Shown: positions 1-11,039, numbered from the stretch's first letter. The stretch is DNA of 64,000 nt from Tipula vernalis (GCA_958295665.1 OY282560.1:206072420-206136419); one strand, 5' to 3'. Notes: a model not told the origin generated them from the letters alone. Numbers and translations: made by a program.

Positions 1-1075
1 TAAGGTTGGTTAAATGGCCAAAAATATAATTAAATGGCTCAGTTCATTTACCTTAGCTCCCAAAACCATCTAATGTACAATATTAATTTGTTTTTAGTGC
101 CAAAACTTTAAATATAGCCGAGTATGATGAAACTGGCCTATTTCTCAACCGACTATGATAAAATTTGGACGTGCGTTGGAAATGGGATTCTTTAATAATT
201 TTTAGATGAAGTGATTGATGGCCAATTAGGGGATGGAACTTATCTATTTCTCAACGGATTTCAGTGGAATTTGGCATATGGTATGTGATAGAAAAGGGAT
301 TCTAAAATGATTTTTAGATGAAGTTCTGGAATATGACCAAATATGATGAAACTTTCCTATTCCTGAACCGATTATGATGAAATGCGACATGTGCGTTGGA
401 AATGGGATTCTAAAATGATTTTAGATGAAGTTCTGGAATATGACCAAATATGATGGAACTTTCCTGTTCCTGAACCGATTATGATGAAATGCTAGATGTG
501 CTTTGAAAATGGGATTCTTAAATTATTTCTAGATGAAGTTCTGAAGTATGAACTTACATTTTTATCAAGCGATTATGATGAAATTCGATTTTTACGCTGG
601 AAGTGGGATTCTATGATTATCTTTAAATGAAATTCTGGAATATGGCCAATTAGGATGGAACTTATTATTTCTCAACGGATTTCAGTGGAATTTGGCATAT
701 GTGATAGAAATGGGATTCTAAAATGATTTTTAGATGAAGTTCTGGAATATGGCAAAATATGATGGAACTTGCCTATTCCTAATTATGAGTGTCTGCTTCA
801 AGAGCGAGTTGAGCAAAACGGGAAGTACCTGTTATTGCATGGATAAATTAATCGATTAATTGACCACCGATTAATCGGAGACAATTAATCGATTAATCGA
901 AAATTTATTTTCTCGAAAAAAGTGTAAACCGATTTTAGAGGAATTCGACTTGTGCGATGGAAATGAGATTCTAAAATGGTTTTGGGATAAAATTCTGGAA
1001 TATGGCTAACTAAGATGAAACTTGGCTATTTCTTAACCGATTATGATGAAATTCAGCATATATTCGTGTCAAATT
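1..1075. repeat. Degenerate ~107-bp tandem repeat
   Basis: About eight diverged units follow each other. Unit starts are marked by variants of AATGGGATTCT near 180, 293, 401, 507, 603, 709 and 960, followed in each by GATGAAGTTCTGGAATATGG and then CGATTATGATGAAAT. Spacing is about 105-113 bp, except that the last unit is separated by a palindrome-rich insert near 785-950. No coding capacity is seen. It could be a diverged satellite or the internal repeat of a larger element. Confidence 0.8.
846..897. repeat. Cluster of three ATTAAT/CGATTAAT palindromes
   Basis: Three perfect palindromes lie within 52 bp: 16 bp at 846-861 (AATTAATCGATTAATT), 12 bp at 867-878 (CCGATTAATCGG) and 14 bp at 884-897 (ATTAATCGATTAAT). 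They interrupt the flanking 107-bp repeat array. TAAT-core palindromes can bind homeodomain dimers, but that role is only a possibility. Confidence 0.7.
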
Positions 1076-1089
1076 CTATCGTATATTTG

Positions 1090-1215
1090 TGAAATTCCAT
1101 TCTAATAGGCAAAAAAATAATCAAGTTCTTTTCTAGTTAGCCATATCTCAGAACTTCATGTAAAAATAATTTTAGAATCCATTTCCAATTTAATTGGCCA
1201 TATTCCTGAACTTCC
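1090..1215. repeat. Inverted copy of the 107-bp repeat unit
   Basis: Read on the minus strand, this stretch carries the same signatures as the array to its left (GAAGTTCAGGAATATGGCCA, then GGATTCTAAAATTATTTTTA, then CATGAAGTTCTGAGATATGG), so at least one unit is in opposite orientation. The array together with this copy could fold back. Confidence 0.65.
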
Positions 1216-1485
1216 ATGGCAAATGCAGACCAAAGCAATGCTGAGAATTACACCAACGGCAATTGAGCAGAGAGAAAATGTTCAGCCAGGTTACTATGGT
1301 CAGATCACTGCTTATCAAGGATCTTTCAATAAGTTGTATTTTCCAAGTTTTAAAAAACGGTGGCAAAAATATTAGATGAAAACAACAAAAATAGTTCACA
1401 AAACAAAATCAATAACATTTAATTTCATTAAAAAAATATAGTATAGACAAAATTTTTCATAATTACAATATTTTATCATTATGTA

Positions 1486-2691
1486 TTAATTATTCAATAT
1501 TTTTAATTTCTTTGAAGCTGGTGTCGAATGGTAATTATTTTGCGGTTTAGATTTTTTGGAATAAAACTCATCATTTAAAACTGACCATTTACAATTTTTC
1601 CTGATAAGTACTAATATATAAAAATTTATTAAGTCTTCAATGTGCTTGTAACAGGGGTCATTATTTTTTGGCAGAAATGTTGGATAACATTGTAATATAT
1701 TTCTAAAACTAGTTATTCCAATTTTTTCTCGAAAATTTGATAGATGACCTTCGACTGCGTAGTATGATTCAAAAATTTGTAAAACTAATTTTGCAACAGA
1801 AAAAAATTCATCACTAGGAACTTTTAAAGAACCAAATGAGCTTGCTTCTTTATTGAAATTTTTTTCATAAATAAAAGTTTCGCTGTTGCGAAATTCTTCG
1901 TCACCTTTAAAAAGTTTTAACTGACATAAATCGCATTTGATCTTTTTACGAAGACAATATCCTGCGTAGTATGTAATTGCATTATTTTCAATATTTTCTG
2001 TATTTAGATTTTTAACTAATATATCCATTTCTTCATCGCAATCGTCATGTTCTCCGCCAATTTCTTGAATATTTAATCGATACTCTGTTTTAAACATATC
2101 CCAATCAAATTTAATAGCTTCACTGTCTTCGAGAATGCAATTAGAGTGAGTTGAATTAGATAATATTTTAGTAACTAAAATGTTTGCAAAATGATGTCCA
2201 ATATCAAAGCTTGTTGGCATGTAATTAAAACCTCCCAACTAATATATCCATTTCTTCATCGCAATCGTCATGTTCTCCGCCAATTTCTTGAATATTTAAT
2301 CGATACTCTGTTTTAAACATATCCCAATCAAATTTAATAGCTTCACTGTCTTCGAGAATGCAATTAGAGTGAGTTGAATTAGATAATATTTTAGTAACTA
2401 AAATGTTTGCAAAATGATGTCCAATATCAAAGCTTGTTGGCATGTAATTAAAACCTCCCTTTCGCGAAGCTGAGAAAAAAAATTCTCGAGGGCATCTTGG
2501 TTCGTCCTCCCAGTCAAAATAAATTCAACGTTGTAGTTTTCTGCTAAAAAATTTATTAATCCAAGTTGACTTTGTATAGTTAGCTGGAATCCTTTAATGA
2601 ATTTAAAATAATTCTTGTGTCTGGAGATTATTTTAATATTTTTAAGATATTCCACACTGTTCTCTAAAAAATGATAAACTTTATTGTCCTT
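1486..2691 (-). pseudogene. P-element-like transposase, C-terminal remnant
   Basis: Continues the upstream THAP transposase in the same frame after one TAA codon. It contains the family signature QDALENFFSQLR with the candidate catalytic Glu (around 2500). A one-base loss in the G run just after that motif (near 2460) shifts the frame; P-type transposases normally continue with a Gly-Gly pair here. The rest of the domain resumes at about 2238 and runs to a stop at 1486, with Cys-rich segment CDLCQLKLF. A perfect 223-bp tandem duplication (2014-2459) repeats about 70 codons. So there are three lesions: nonsense codon, one-base frameshift and tandem duplication. With the upstream part, the total length is close to an autonomous P-type transposase. 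Confidence 0.8.
2014..2459. repeat. Perfect 223-bp tandem duplication in P-like transposase
   Basis: Positions 2014-2236 and 2237-2459 appear identical by eye (both start AACTAATATATCC and end TTAAAACCTCCC). The unit is 223 bp, not a multiple of three. Absence of visible differences means either a recent duplication or an assembly artefact. Confidence 0.85.
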
Positions 2692-2694
2692 ATA

Positions 2695-4377
2695 TTATGG
2701 TTGACCATATGGAGCCGTTGAGGAAAAATTTCTCGAATTTAAACAATCGAACAGATTGTTAAAAAATTCTACTAACTTTGCAGTTGGTAAAACATTATCC
2801 AAATGCTGGGTAAAAATTTCAGGAGAGACTTGTAATACGGTTCTAATTGAACTGGCAACAGTGTTGCTTAATAACTGAGCAGCAAGTTTTACACTCATTT
2901 TTTGAAAATTGCTAGGCTGCATATGAATTTTTGTTATTTTAGGCAGCAATTTAACTCTATTTTTTGTATCACGCTCAAAAATTTTTGAAATAACTACACT
3001 GTCAGCAGTACCAAACTCAAAATGCATTATTTTATTTTGAAGAAAAGCATTTTTTGCAGATTTCAGCAAGTGCGGGGGGTCAAATTGTGCAAAAATTTTT
3101 GAGTCATTGACGATGATATATGGTTTGTTCACTTCAATACCAAGAAATTTGTAAGTTTGAATATTTATAGCTGCCTGGTCACATGTCAACATGACAACAT
3201 TTAACTTCAAAATTTCTTGACATGTTGTTATGTTATTTATTATCAATTCCGATAACGAAGCAGCATCCAGTTTATTAATTAAGACATAACTTAATACATG
3301 CTTCCAATTATCAGTCACTCCTCTTAACATAAAAAATAATGCGGAAGTTGCCAATTCTTTTGTCCGTTTAACCCCATCGTCACAGAAACCATCGATTTTA
3401 TTTGTTGAGAGGTTCATCGCTAGATCCTTTTTTATTTTAATTTCATCAAACGATAAAATGCAGATTTTAGAATTCGTTGGCATATTGAGAAATAAACTCT
3501 CTAATTGTTTCATTAAAATAAAATTCGTGCCAGGTGGAACAAATTTTATTGGCGCCCACTTGTATATCGATGAAACCGATGGAAGCTTCAAATTTAAACT
3601 ATTCAACAAATATTTATAAACCCTAGACGACTTATAAAATATAGATTGTGCAATGTTTTTATCACTTTCATTATAATAGAAATCCTTTTTCAAAAGTAAC
3701 TTACAAACACTTTTTGTATTATTATTAACTTTTAAGTCATCTATTGTTTTGTCTATAGTATTTTTCTTTAAATTTTTCTTTTTTTTTACGTTATAAAAAT
3801 TTCGGTATAATCTAGCATATTTCACTTGTAGTAATTTATATTTTTTGCTTAATATTCTTGAGTGTTTCTGGTAGTTTTCTAATTTTTTCACATATTTCAC
3901 ACATTTGTAACAGGAAATATCACTTTTGAATGTCGCATCACATGAGAAGCAATTAATTTTATTAATTAATTCCAAAAATTCAATTTCCTCGTCAATTGGA
4001 TCTGTTTGAGTACTTGAATTTACTATCATATTATTTTCATTATTTATTAAAGTAGGTGCTACTATTGGGGCAATACTTGTTTCACTTACAGCAAACGAAT
4101 TTATTCGCTCATCTGGTTGCTTGACTATATTACGCACAGGTACTGCATTCCGCGTTAGATAATAATTCCCAATCTGCTCTTTTAAAAAATGATCCTCGCA
4201 AACATAGTTATATTTATTTTTTAAATATTCGGCCTGCAATCCTAGTGAGGTAATCCAATCATTCTTTCGATTAACATTGTTCGGGAATTTGTAAAATTTT
4301 TTATTTGGATTATCTGCGGCTCTTGCATGACAATTGTGAACAATGCAAGAAACATACTTAATTTTCTTATCTGACAT
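2695..4377 (-). pseudogene. P-element-like THAP transposase, N-terminal 560 codons
   Basis: The reading frame opens at an ATG (4377) and encodes an N-terminal THAP zinc finger: C11-x4-C16, then C60-x2-H63, with W41, F64 and an AVP box at residues 78-80. A lysine-rich, probably coiled region follows (about 165-215). The P-element/THAP9 RNase H-like core comes next, with candidate catalytic Asp311 (motif LSFDEIKIKK) and Asp400 (LTCDQAAINIQTY). Family members cut and paste DNA through TIRs. Here an in-frame TAA at 2692-2694 ends the frame before the catalytic Glu region, which continues in the same frame beyond the stop. A product ending here would lack the third acidic residue, so it could at most act as a DNA-binding repressor-like protein (inference). 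No TIRs were found. Confidence 0.85.
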
Positions 4378-4917
4378 GATAAACTACGACTTTTATGTAA
4401 AGATTTAATAATCAATCATTAACGTTGGTAAAATACAAACTAAACAAAACATATTTTCAAAACACCTACATAATCTATATTTCAGAAAAACTAATAAATG
4501 CAAAACACTTTTGTTTTCGTATTGTTTCAGGAGCTGTTAATTTGTATGTATGTGTATTTCAGGTGCAGGCGAGGTGGCGGATCCCAGGCGAGGCGCCATC
4601 ATATACGAAAATACACAAAAATACATAGACAAATATTATTTATGAAACCAAACTGGTTCTTACCGGTATGACCAAAACTGGTTTTTATGTTATGTAAAAT
4701 AATGGCCATAAAAAATATTATTTTGTTTTGCTATCAACACTACTGTTTTGTCTTTTTATTTTGTTTTACAGAAGTGCGAAAAAAGGAAAAATATAATTAA
4801 GTAAATAAAAAATGTATCTATTCATGTGCATTTTACGTATAGAAAAATAATTCAATACATACACGAATACATTTTACATTTCAATATTTGTATAAAATTA
4901 TGAATTATGCCAAAACC
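4378..4917. other. Upstream flank of the P-like element, no gene seen
   Basis: AT-rich, with a short GC-rich patch near 4565-4605 (repeated GGCGAGG) and a mirrored ACCAAACTGGTT / CCAAAACTGGTT pair at 4644-4687. One end of the P-like element should lie here, but no matching inverted repeat was found beyond 1486. Confidence 0.4.
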
Positions 4918-5189
4918 AAAATCTTCTATAATAAAAGTCATGAAACTCTCTTTTACAGACAAATACATTTATTGATTCCACTAGATTTGGCTGTATTAGT
5001 TACACTAACAATTCAACGTAAATTTGAATTTTTTTTTCTTGTTTATACACCAACACCTTTATACTTAGTTAACTAACACATATAAATTTAGTGATGCCAA
5101 AATAAACATCTGCCATCAATACACATAGAACCTGATTTTTTTTATTTCATATGTATGGAATTTTCATGACTTTTATTATAGAAGATTTT
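4918..5189. repeat. Inverted repeat pair, MITE-like
   Basis: A 28-nt arm at 4918-4945 (core ATCTTCTATAATAAAAGTCA) is matched by its reverse complement at 5162-5189. The ~216-bp interior is non-coding and AT-rich. It directly abuts a second inverted pair at 5193-5420 and both share the word CCAAAACCAA, suggesting two related or nested short elements. Confidence 0.65.
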
Positions 5190-5192
5190 GCC

Positions 5193-5420
5193 AAAACCAA
5201 CAAAAATGTTTATACAAGCCAAACAGTACTAACACTCAAGATATAAAAAAGTACGTTAAGGCGTAGTATTAGTGATGCATATAAATAAATCAGAAAGTAT
5301 ATATACACAAAACAAATAAGTATAGGTGATAGATTCATAATAAATATAGTGTACATTTTTTTGATAGGATCTATGTAAAGAGCGAACGAGACGGCTTGTA
5401 TAAACATTTTTGTTGGTTTT
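5193..5420. repeat. Second inverted repeat pair, MITE-like
   Basis: Arm 5193-5218 (core ACAAAAATGTTTATACAAG) is the reverse complement of 5395-5420, giving a ~228-bp unit with 26-nt perfect terminal arms. The interior carries no coding sequence. Target duplications were not identified. Confidence 0.65.
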
Positions 5421-6517
5421 GATTATGCATACAATTACATTATATAAAATATGTGATAAGTATGTAATGATATCCTTTTCACAAAAAAAAAAAACTAAAT
5501 AAATAAATCATTCATTAAAACGATCATAAATAAATTTCTCGTATGTTCATTCCATAAAATATTTGCGTAAGCATACATACATATATTTGGTTAAATGAAG
5601 TGGTTGAACAATTTTTATTTTCTATTTACTATTTCTAACATTGTTTATGTATACATACACAAAACAATACACATCACAATATTATTTCATTCCTTTATTC
5701 AATATGTTTTTGTCATTTTCTCCTTTTACTTTATAGTGGTATGGGATCGTGTAATGCGAAAAAATACGATTTGTTAGCTATTTTTCTATTAATGTGTGTA
5801 TAGAAAAATAGGTTTTTTATACTGATCGAGAAATAGCAAAAGAAGAGACGAGAAATATGTAATATTTTATTATATTTTCCTTTTCTAATCTGGTTAGAAG
5901 TGGGTTGAACTTAATTTCATAGATTGAATGTTCATATGTAAAATAGGGTAGTGGAAATTCAACATCTGTTTATTGTTATCTGTGGTTAAAATATAAACAT
6001 GTTTAATTTGACATCTTTGTTTTTTGTTTTACGTGATACAAAAAAAAAAATATAATTTTTTAAGTAAAAATAACCAATTAATAATTCATAATCATTAAAA
6101 AACATAATAATTAAACAAAATTATTGTTTATTTAAAAAAAAATAAAAATAAACAAAAATATATGGAAGAAAGAGAAAAATTATTAATCATATATATCATC
6201 AACAAATAAAAATTAATTAAAAGTTAATGTACATATATATTTTGTGATCGTTAAAATTATAATACAACAAAAAGGAACCAATTAACGTTTTCTTTATTTG
6301 AAAAGTTTGACCGTGAGTTTGGTACCGTTTTGTTATGTCTTGAATAAACAATTTTTTTGGTGTAGTGTGTAAAAATAAAACTTAGACAGAAATTGATATT
6401 TTGAATTTTTTTTATTTGCCAATGATTCGTAATGCCAAAAACAAATGTTTGTGAAAATATTGTGAAAAATTATTAACACAAAAAGTGAAGAAATAAATTA
6501 TTTGTGGTGTATTTTAT
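5421..6517. other. AT-rich stretch without recognised features
   Basis: Long A and T runs and no convincing coding sequence on either strand. Confidence 0.5.
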
Positions 6518-6931
6518 TAGTCGTGTTTTCCATGAGAACTGCACTAGAACTCGATAAATTTTTAATTCCTTTTATTCTATGTAAACAGAAAAAAAATTAA
6601 ATTCATAAAGTGATAATGTGTAGTACATTTCACATAAATACACATTTTAAGTTGTTACAGCAATAAATAATGACAATTATTGCTTATTTTTTAGTTACAC
6701 TGGATAAACCCATGAATTTATCGACTGTAGTTGCGTGTAATGACGTCAGCAAGAAATAAGAAAATATTGATGAAATAACTGAAGGGGGAAATTTTTAAAC
6801 TTAAAATATGTAATTATATCAAATACACTACACATTCGCGCATTAAGAATTTATTTTTTTTCGTTTTACATGGAATAAAAGGAATTTAAAGTTTATCGAG
6901 TTCTAGTGCAGTTCTCATGGAAAACACGGCT
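6518..6931. mobile_element. MITE with ~80-bp terminal inverted repeats
   Basis: The left end (from about 6518; CGTGTTTTCCATGAGAACTG at 6522) and the right end (to about 6931) are reverse complements over roughly 75-85 bp with few mismatches, including CACTAGAACTCGATAAA and AATTCCTTTTATTC. Total length is ~410 bp with no coding content, so this is a non-autonomous inverted-repeat element. No target duplication could be fixed because the ends fade gradually, and the superfamily is unknown. Confidence 0.75.
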
Positions 6932-7049
6932 ATTGTGTTATTGGAAGCTGATAAGTAACTCACGCCGGCGCTGAGAAGAAATTAGGCAGCAAACTAAGCC
7001 AGGTTGCGCAATTCGTAACATTACTCGGTTCGTCCCTGGTTATGGTGGA

Positions 7050-8298
7050 TTATAATTTATCTAACACTCTCAGAAACTCTCCCCATTCATACTTACAATC
7101 CATTATTTCATTTCTACTCATTCTATCAACTTTATTTATTACATTCAAATCATTGCTTACATTCAATTTCACTCTTATAAATTCTTCACCTTTTTCTCTG
7201 TTCTCACATACCACATTGCTCATATTAAATATTAAATAAACTCCATACATCCTTAGTTGTGGTTGTATGTGTCATTTGGGACACATATTCCCGCCAACTT
7301 TTCTGTTTTGCTCTGCGAATAGCCTTTTTCAATTTTCCATTCATTTTACCATACATAATCTTATTCTCACTACTCCTATTCCTATTAAATTCACGCAAGG
7401 CTATTCGCTTCCTTTCATACCAGAATTGAACTTCATTGTTAAACCAACCATTCACATTAATCTCTTTCATATCCACAATTTTTGTACACAGTTCATTTAC
7501 CCGTTCAATTCCACTATCTAACTGGCTTTGATTTATTTCATTTTCTCCAAGATTCTCATTCATATGATTCTCCCATTTCCTGTTATTCATTAATTAACGT
7601 TTTTTCCTAAACACTCGATTATCACTCACGATCATTTTGATCATGAAATGATCACCACCCAAATTCTCTTCTTCTACATTCCAAGTGACCCGGCAAGCCA
7701 GTGCAGTAGTTGTCATAGACAAATCTATTGCGCTGGCCGTGCCTCCCACATTCACAATTCTAGTTGGCCTTCCATCATTTAAGAGGACCATTTCGGAGCC
7801 TTGAATCAGGTCGGCCAACTGTTTTCCTCTTGCGCAATTGTCAAAACAACCCCACTTCTCGCATGCGCATTCATATCTCCACATACAATCAGGTCACTTT
7901 TATCTCTCACCAACTCAAACAATTTGTTAAAGTCACTCAATGCTTTTTTCCTTTCATCTTCATCACGCACCTGGGTTACATACACGCTCACTAGTAACAG
8001 ATTTCTTTCCAAATTCGTCGTTGAGGCGGCAATTGCTTCAATCACCTCAAAAGCGGGTAACTGTAGTATCTCTTGAAGAGTCATATTTGTGGCATACATT
8101 ATTGCTACTTTACCATAACCATCGCTTCTTGGTTTAGAAAGAAATCAGTCTCACATTCAACGTCTTGTTCCTTCTTTCCCATGTTTCCCTAAAAAGCATC
8201 ACATTCATTTTATTCTTGGCCAGATAATTTTCCAACATACTTTTTTTTGCATAAAAACTTTGTATGTTAATCTGACCAACAATGATTCTTTCACTCAT
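7050..8298 (-). pseudogene. I-like LINE ORF2 fragment: endonuclease and linker
   Basis: The minus strand opens at ATG 8298 with an AP-like endonuclease start (IIVGQINIQSFYAKKS), followed after a frameshift by the signature GDMNAHARSG near 7850 and then SAIDLSMTT...GGDHF near 7650-7750, as in the exonuclease/endonuclease/phosphatase domain of insect LINEs. The pre-RT linker follows (7225-7590, ending TTKDVWSLFN) and a final scrap to 7050. The RT is absent. At least three frame changes and stops break it. It may belong to the same family as the RT/RNase H fragment at 44940-46240, since neither piece has the other's domains, but this is inference. Confidence 0.8.
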
Positions 8299-8765
8299 GT
8301 TTCACATTCACACAAATAACAATTTATACATATGTGTATCCGCTTCCAAAATTTAACAAAAATAAATTTTAATGAAACAATAAAATTTTGTTCCATGTTA
8401 ATGCTGATGTTGCATCCTTCATAAAGATGTCGATGTTGCGAGTTGTTGTCCCATGGTCTGCATTGTTGTCCAGTTTCGTGTTTATATAATATCGATTTTT
8501 ATTATCTATTTATGATGTACATTATTATCTGGTTTCAACGGTGGTGGTGGTGCAATAAAATTTTTATTGTTTGCGTCCGTACTCAACGTTGTGCTATAAA
8601 ATTGGTCAATGAACGCTATTCGGTTTTTGGTACTTGTGTACCGAGTTTTTTTGTAAGGTCTCGGCGTTTATTTACATTTACAGACACATCTTCGCTTTCC
8701 GTGTCCATACACGACGAATCGTTTTCCTTTTGTCTTGTGTTTAAATGATCTTTAACGTTAATCAT
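8299..8765 (-). other. Possible LINE ORF1 remnant and spacer
   Basis: Just upstream of the LINE endonuclease start, a minus-strand ATG at 8765 opens about 49 codons of charged sequence (Asp/Glu/Lys rich) before a stop. This is where ORF1 of such a LINE would sit. No CCHC knuckle is visible, so the call is weak; the remaining bases are unassigned spacer. Confidence 0.25.
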
Positions 8766-8876
8766 TTTTTGGATTTTTTCAATTTTATTTTGCCTCTTTG
8801 TGTAAAATATTGATTTTGGCTATATCGATGTATTTAACTCGTTCTTCAGTGGTTGTTAATTGTACCGTAACGTATA

Positions 8877-10164
8877 GCTTAAAAAAAAGGAACTGGAGCA
8901 TCCAAGCATATTTCAAAAACAGATTATCTTTTTAATTTCATTTTTATTTTTTTAGAACTTTATTACCAGTGCATTATTTTAAAAAATAGTCCACCGCTAG
9001 TTTTATCGCCTTTCTGACTTCCATGGGCACTTCTCGCATGGCTCTTTGGATTCTATCCAGCGCAATTGCTTTTAGTTCCTTTTTGATCTTTACGATCAAG
9101 TTTTTGGTTGTTTTGGCTTGGTAGCTATTTTGGTAGACTTTCCTCTTCAACATAGCCCAAAAGTTTTCGATCGGTCACAGTTGCGGAACATTTGACGAGT
9201 TGAAATCCTTTGGCACGTAATCGATTTGCCTTTTTTGTTAATTGGCCAAAGTGTCTTTGGCGTAATGTGCGGACGCTAAATCTGGCCAAAAAACCACTTT
9301 ATCATATTGACGATGTTTTTTTATAAACGAGTCAAGCACTGGTAAACATTTTGTGACGTAAACCTCTTTGTTAACTGCCAAACCGCTGTTGAAAAACACG
9401 GGTTCACTTATTCCCTTTTCGCTAATGGCTAACCACACTAAAACCTTAGGAGGAAACTTGGACATTTTGATCAGTTTGACACTTTCTGGTGCAGGATGTT
9501 CAGCAGACTCGTAATATGATTTTACTTGCCATTCATTTCCATCCAGAGTGAAATATGACTCGTCGTCCATGACACACTTATAATTTGATTGTGCATCAAA
9601 TAAATTTCGGGAAAGCAGCTTAAATCGCTTTTTTATCACTTTCTTCTGCTGATCGGTTTGACTAGGAGCGGTTTTGTTTGCTCGTTGTCTGATGTTCATC
9701 TTTTCCAAGTACTTTTTGATGGTACAATGGTTGGTTCCATATTTTCTGGCTAAAGCACGATAAGATTTTGCACTGCGGCCTTGCGTTTCTGCCTTCAGAC
9801 TAGCACACATTCGACTATCCGATAAAGTAGTTTTTCTGCCCGAACCAGGTTTCCGATTTACTGATTTCCCAACCTCGTTGGCACTAAGTACGCGATATAT
9901 CGTCGTTTTTTTAATCCCATTTTTGCAAAATGTTGGAAAACTTCATTTTTAGCCTTCGTTGGATTTAGTTTGCAAAAATTAACTATAATATTTCGGCGTT
10001 CTAATTGAGACAACGACATTATTATAACTAAACTGCGTTATAATTAATTTTCTCTTCACTCTTTTAACACAAATATATAAGTTATTATTTTTTTGCTTTT
10101 GATTTTTTGATTGTATGTGTGATATTGTTGTATCGCCGGTTTGTGTGTTGTTCCATTTTTTAAG
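8877..10164 (-). mobile_element. Tc1/mariner-like DD37E transposon
   Basis: A 1288-bp unit, typical for the superfamily. Candidate terminal repeats are GCTTAAAAAA...GGAAC at 8877-8893 and its reverse complement near 10149-10164. The left flank is TA; the right flank is CA, which may be a decayed TA. The interior is filled by one broken transposase gene. The element appears immobile. Confidence 0.75.
8974..10019 (-). pseudogene. DD37E mariner-type transposase, broken
   Basis: From ATG 10019 the frame encodes an N-terminal helix-turn-helix region (MSLSQLERRNIIVNF...), a GRKTT linker and a second HTH (ARKYGTNHCTIKKYLEKMNI), then the catalytic core: Asp in VMDDESYFTL, Asp in VFWPDLASAHY, and Glu in PIENFWAMLKRKVY. 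I count 37 residues between the second Asp and the Glu, which is the DD37E class described from mosquitoes (ITmD37E). Lesions are a one-base frameshift near 9930, a TAA right after DTLAN at about 9238 and a TGA just before the catalytic Glu motif (probably a decayed CGA Arg codon). About 348 codons in total, the usual length. It ends at a TAA at 8974. Confidence 0.88.
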
Positions 10165-10360
10165 CCATTGAATTTATTTTTTTTTGTTCCATTGTTCCAA
10201 AACGAGTTATGTATAATTTATAACTGAAATGATGGAAAACATAACTCTTTATGATATAATTTTTCGAAGTGGCACTATATTTTTTCAAATAGAGTTTTGT
10301 GTTTCTGTATTATGTAAATGTAATTTTTCTACGATAGTGCAGTAAAGCACTTTACATATT

Positions 10361-10680
10361 GAAAAACGAAAAGAAAAATCAGATTTAGTTTTTCCATGTA
10401 TTTCCAAAATTATTGCTTTGTTTTCGTTAAAATCTTCTCGTTCTTGACCGAATGTACCATACAATAGTATTTTCAATTTCAAAACATATTTAGTTAGTTG
10501 AAGTGAAAAAGTTTAATTTTCATTTTATCAGCCAATTAAAAATGATTTTGAATTTTTTAAATTGAAAATAGTGATGTATGGTACATTCAGTCAAGAACTA
10601 GGAGGTATTAACGAAAGCAAATCAATAATTTTGGAATTATGTCGAAAAAAACTAAATCTGATTTTTGTTTTCGATTTTAA
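10361..10680. repeat. Long-arm inverted repeat (hairpin) of ~320 bp
   Basis: 10361-10490 and 10558-10680 are imperfect reverse complements. Shared words include AAAAATCAGATTTAGTTTTT, TCCAAAATTATTG, TTCGTTAA, TTCTTGACxGAATGTACCAT and CTATTTTCAATT, around a ~67-bp AT-rich spacer. Probably a palindromic MITE or half of a foldback element. Confidence 0.75.
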
Positions 10681-10903
10681 GTGGGTATAGCGTTTTACCT
10701 ATTGAATTTTTGCTCCTACGTAAGCTAGCAAGAAACTAGTACGTAGCACAAAAAGCAAGATTGATGTAGTGAAATGAAGCAATGAAGAATCAGATTTTTC
10801 AACTTAATTAAGCTGATTGGAGAAAATTAAAAAAATTACATTTAGGCGCCCATTTCGAAAATGAAGAAATGGCGCCTTTTATAATTATTTTATAATTATA
10901 TAG

Positions 10904-11039
10904 TATAAGATTAATACAGAACGCTTCCATTCGGATGTTAGGTTAAATCTGTTTATTGACAGTAGAGATACATACATACATTGTTTATGGTTAGGTGGAT
11001 TCACATTGGTTACTTAAGGTATATTTACATGTTATCGTT
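10904..11039 (-). repeat. 3' LTR segment of element A
   Basis: Matches 15677-15808 over ~135 bp (shared CGCTTCCATTCGGAT and GGTTAAATCTGTTTATTGACA). Similarity stops at GTTATCGTT, after which it reads into a T-rich run, while the other copy continues GAATATAGTTGACA. One of the two copies is therefore truncated or interrupted. Confidence 0.75.

Noticed and set aside
1..1215. CRISPR-like array
   Set aside because: Units are degenerate and contiguous without unique spacers; the context is eukaryotic.
1190..1399. 69-codon minus-strand ORF next to the P-like element
   Set aside because: Low complexity, overlaps the inverted repeat unit, no similarity to transposase termini.
2685..2700. Stop in the P-like ORF as a regulated intron (as in P-element intron 3)
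   Set aside because: Coding similarity resumes directly after the stop with no intron-length insertion or splice sites, and the stop lies before the catalytic Glu rather than after it.
7250..7884. Plus-strand ORFs opposite the LINE endonuclease
   Set aside because: Antisense shadows of the recognisable endonuclease frame.
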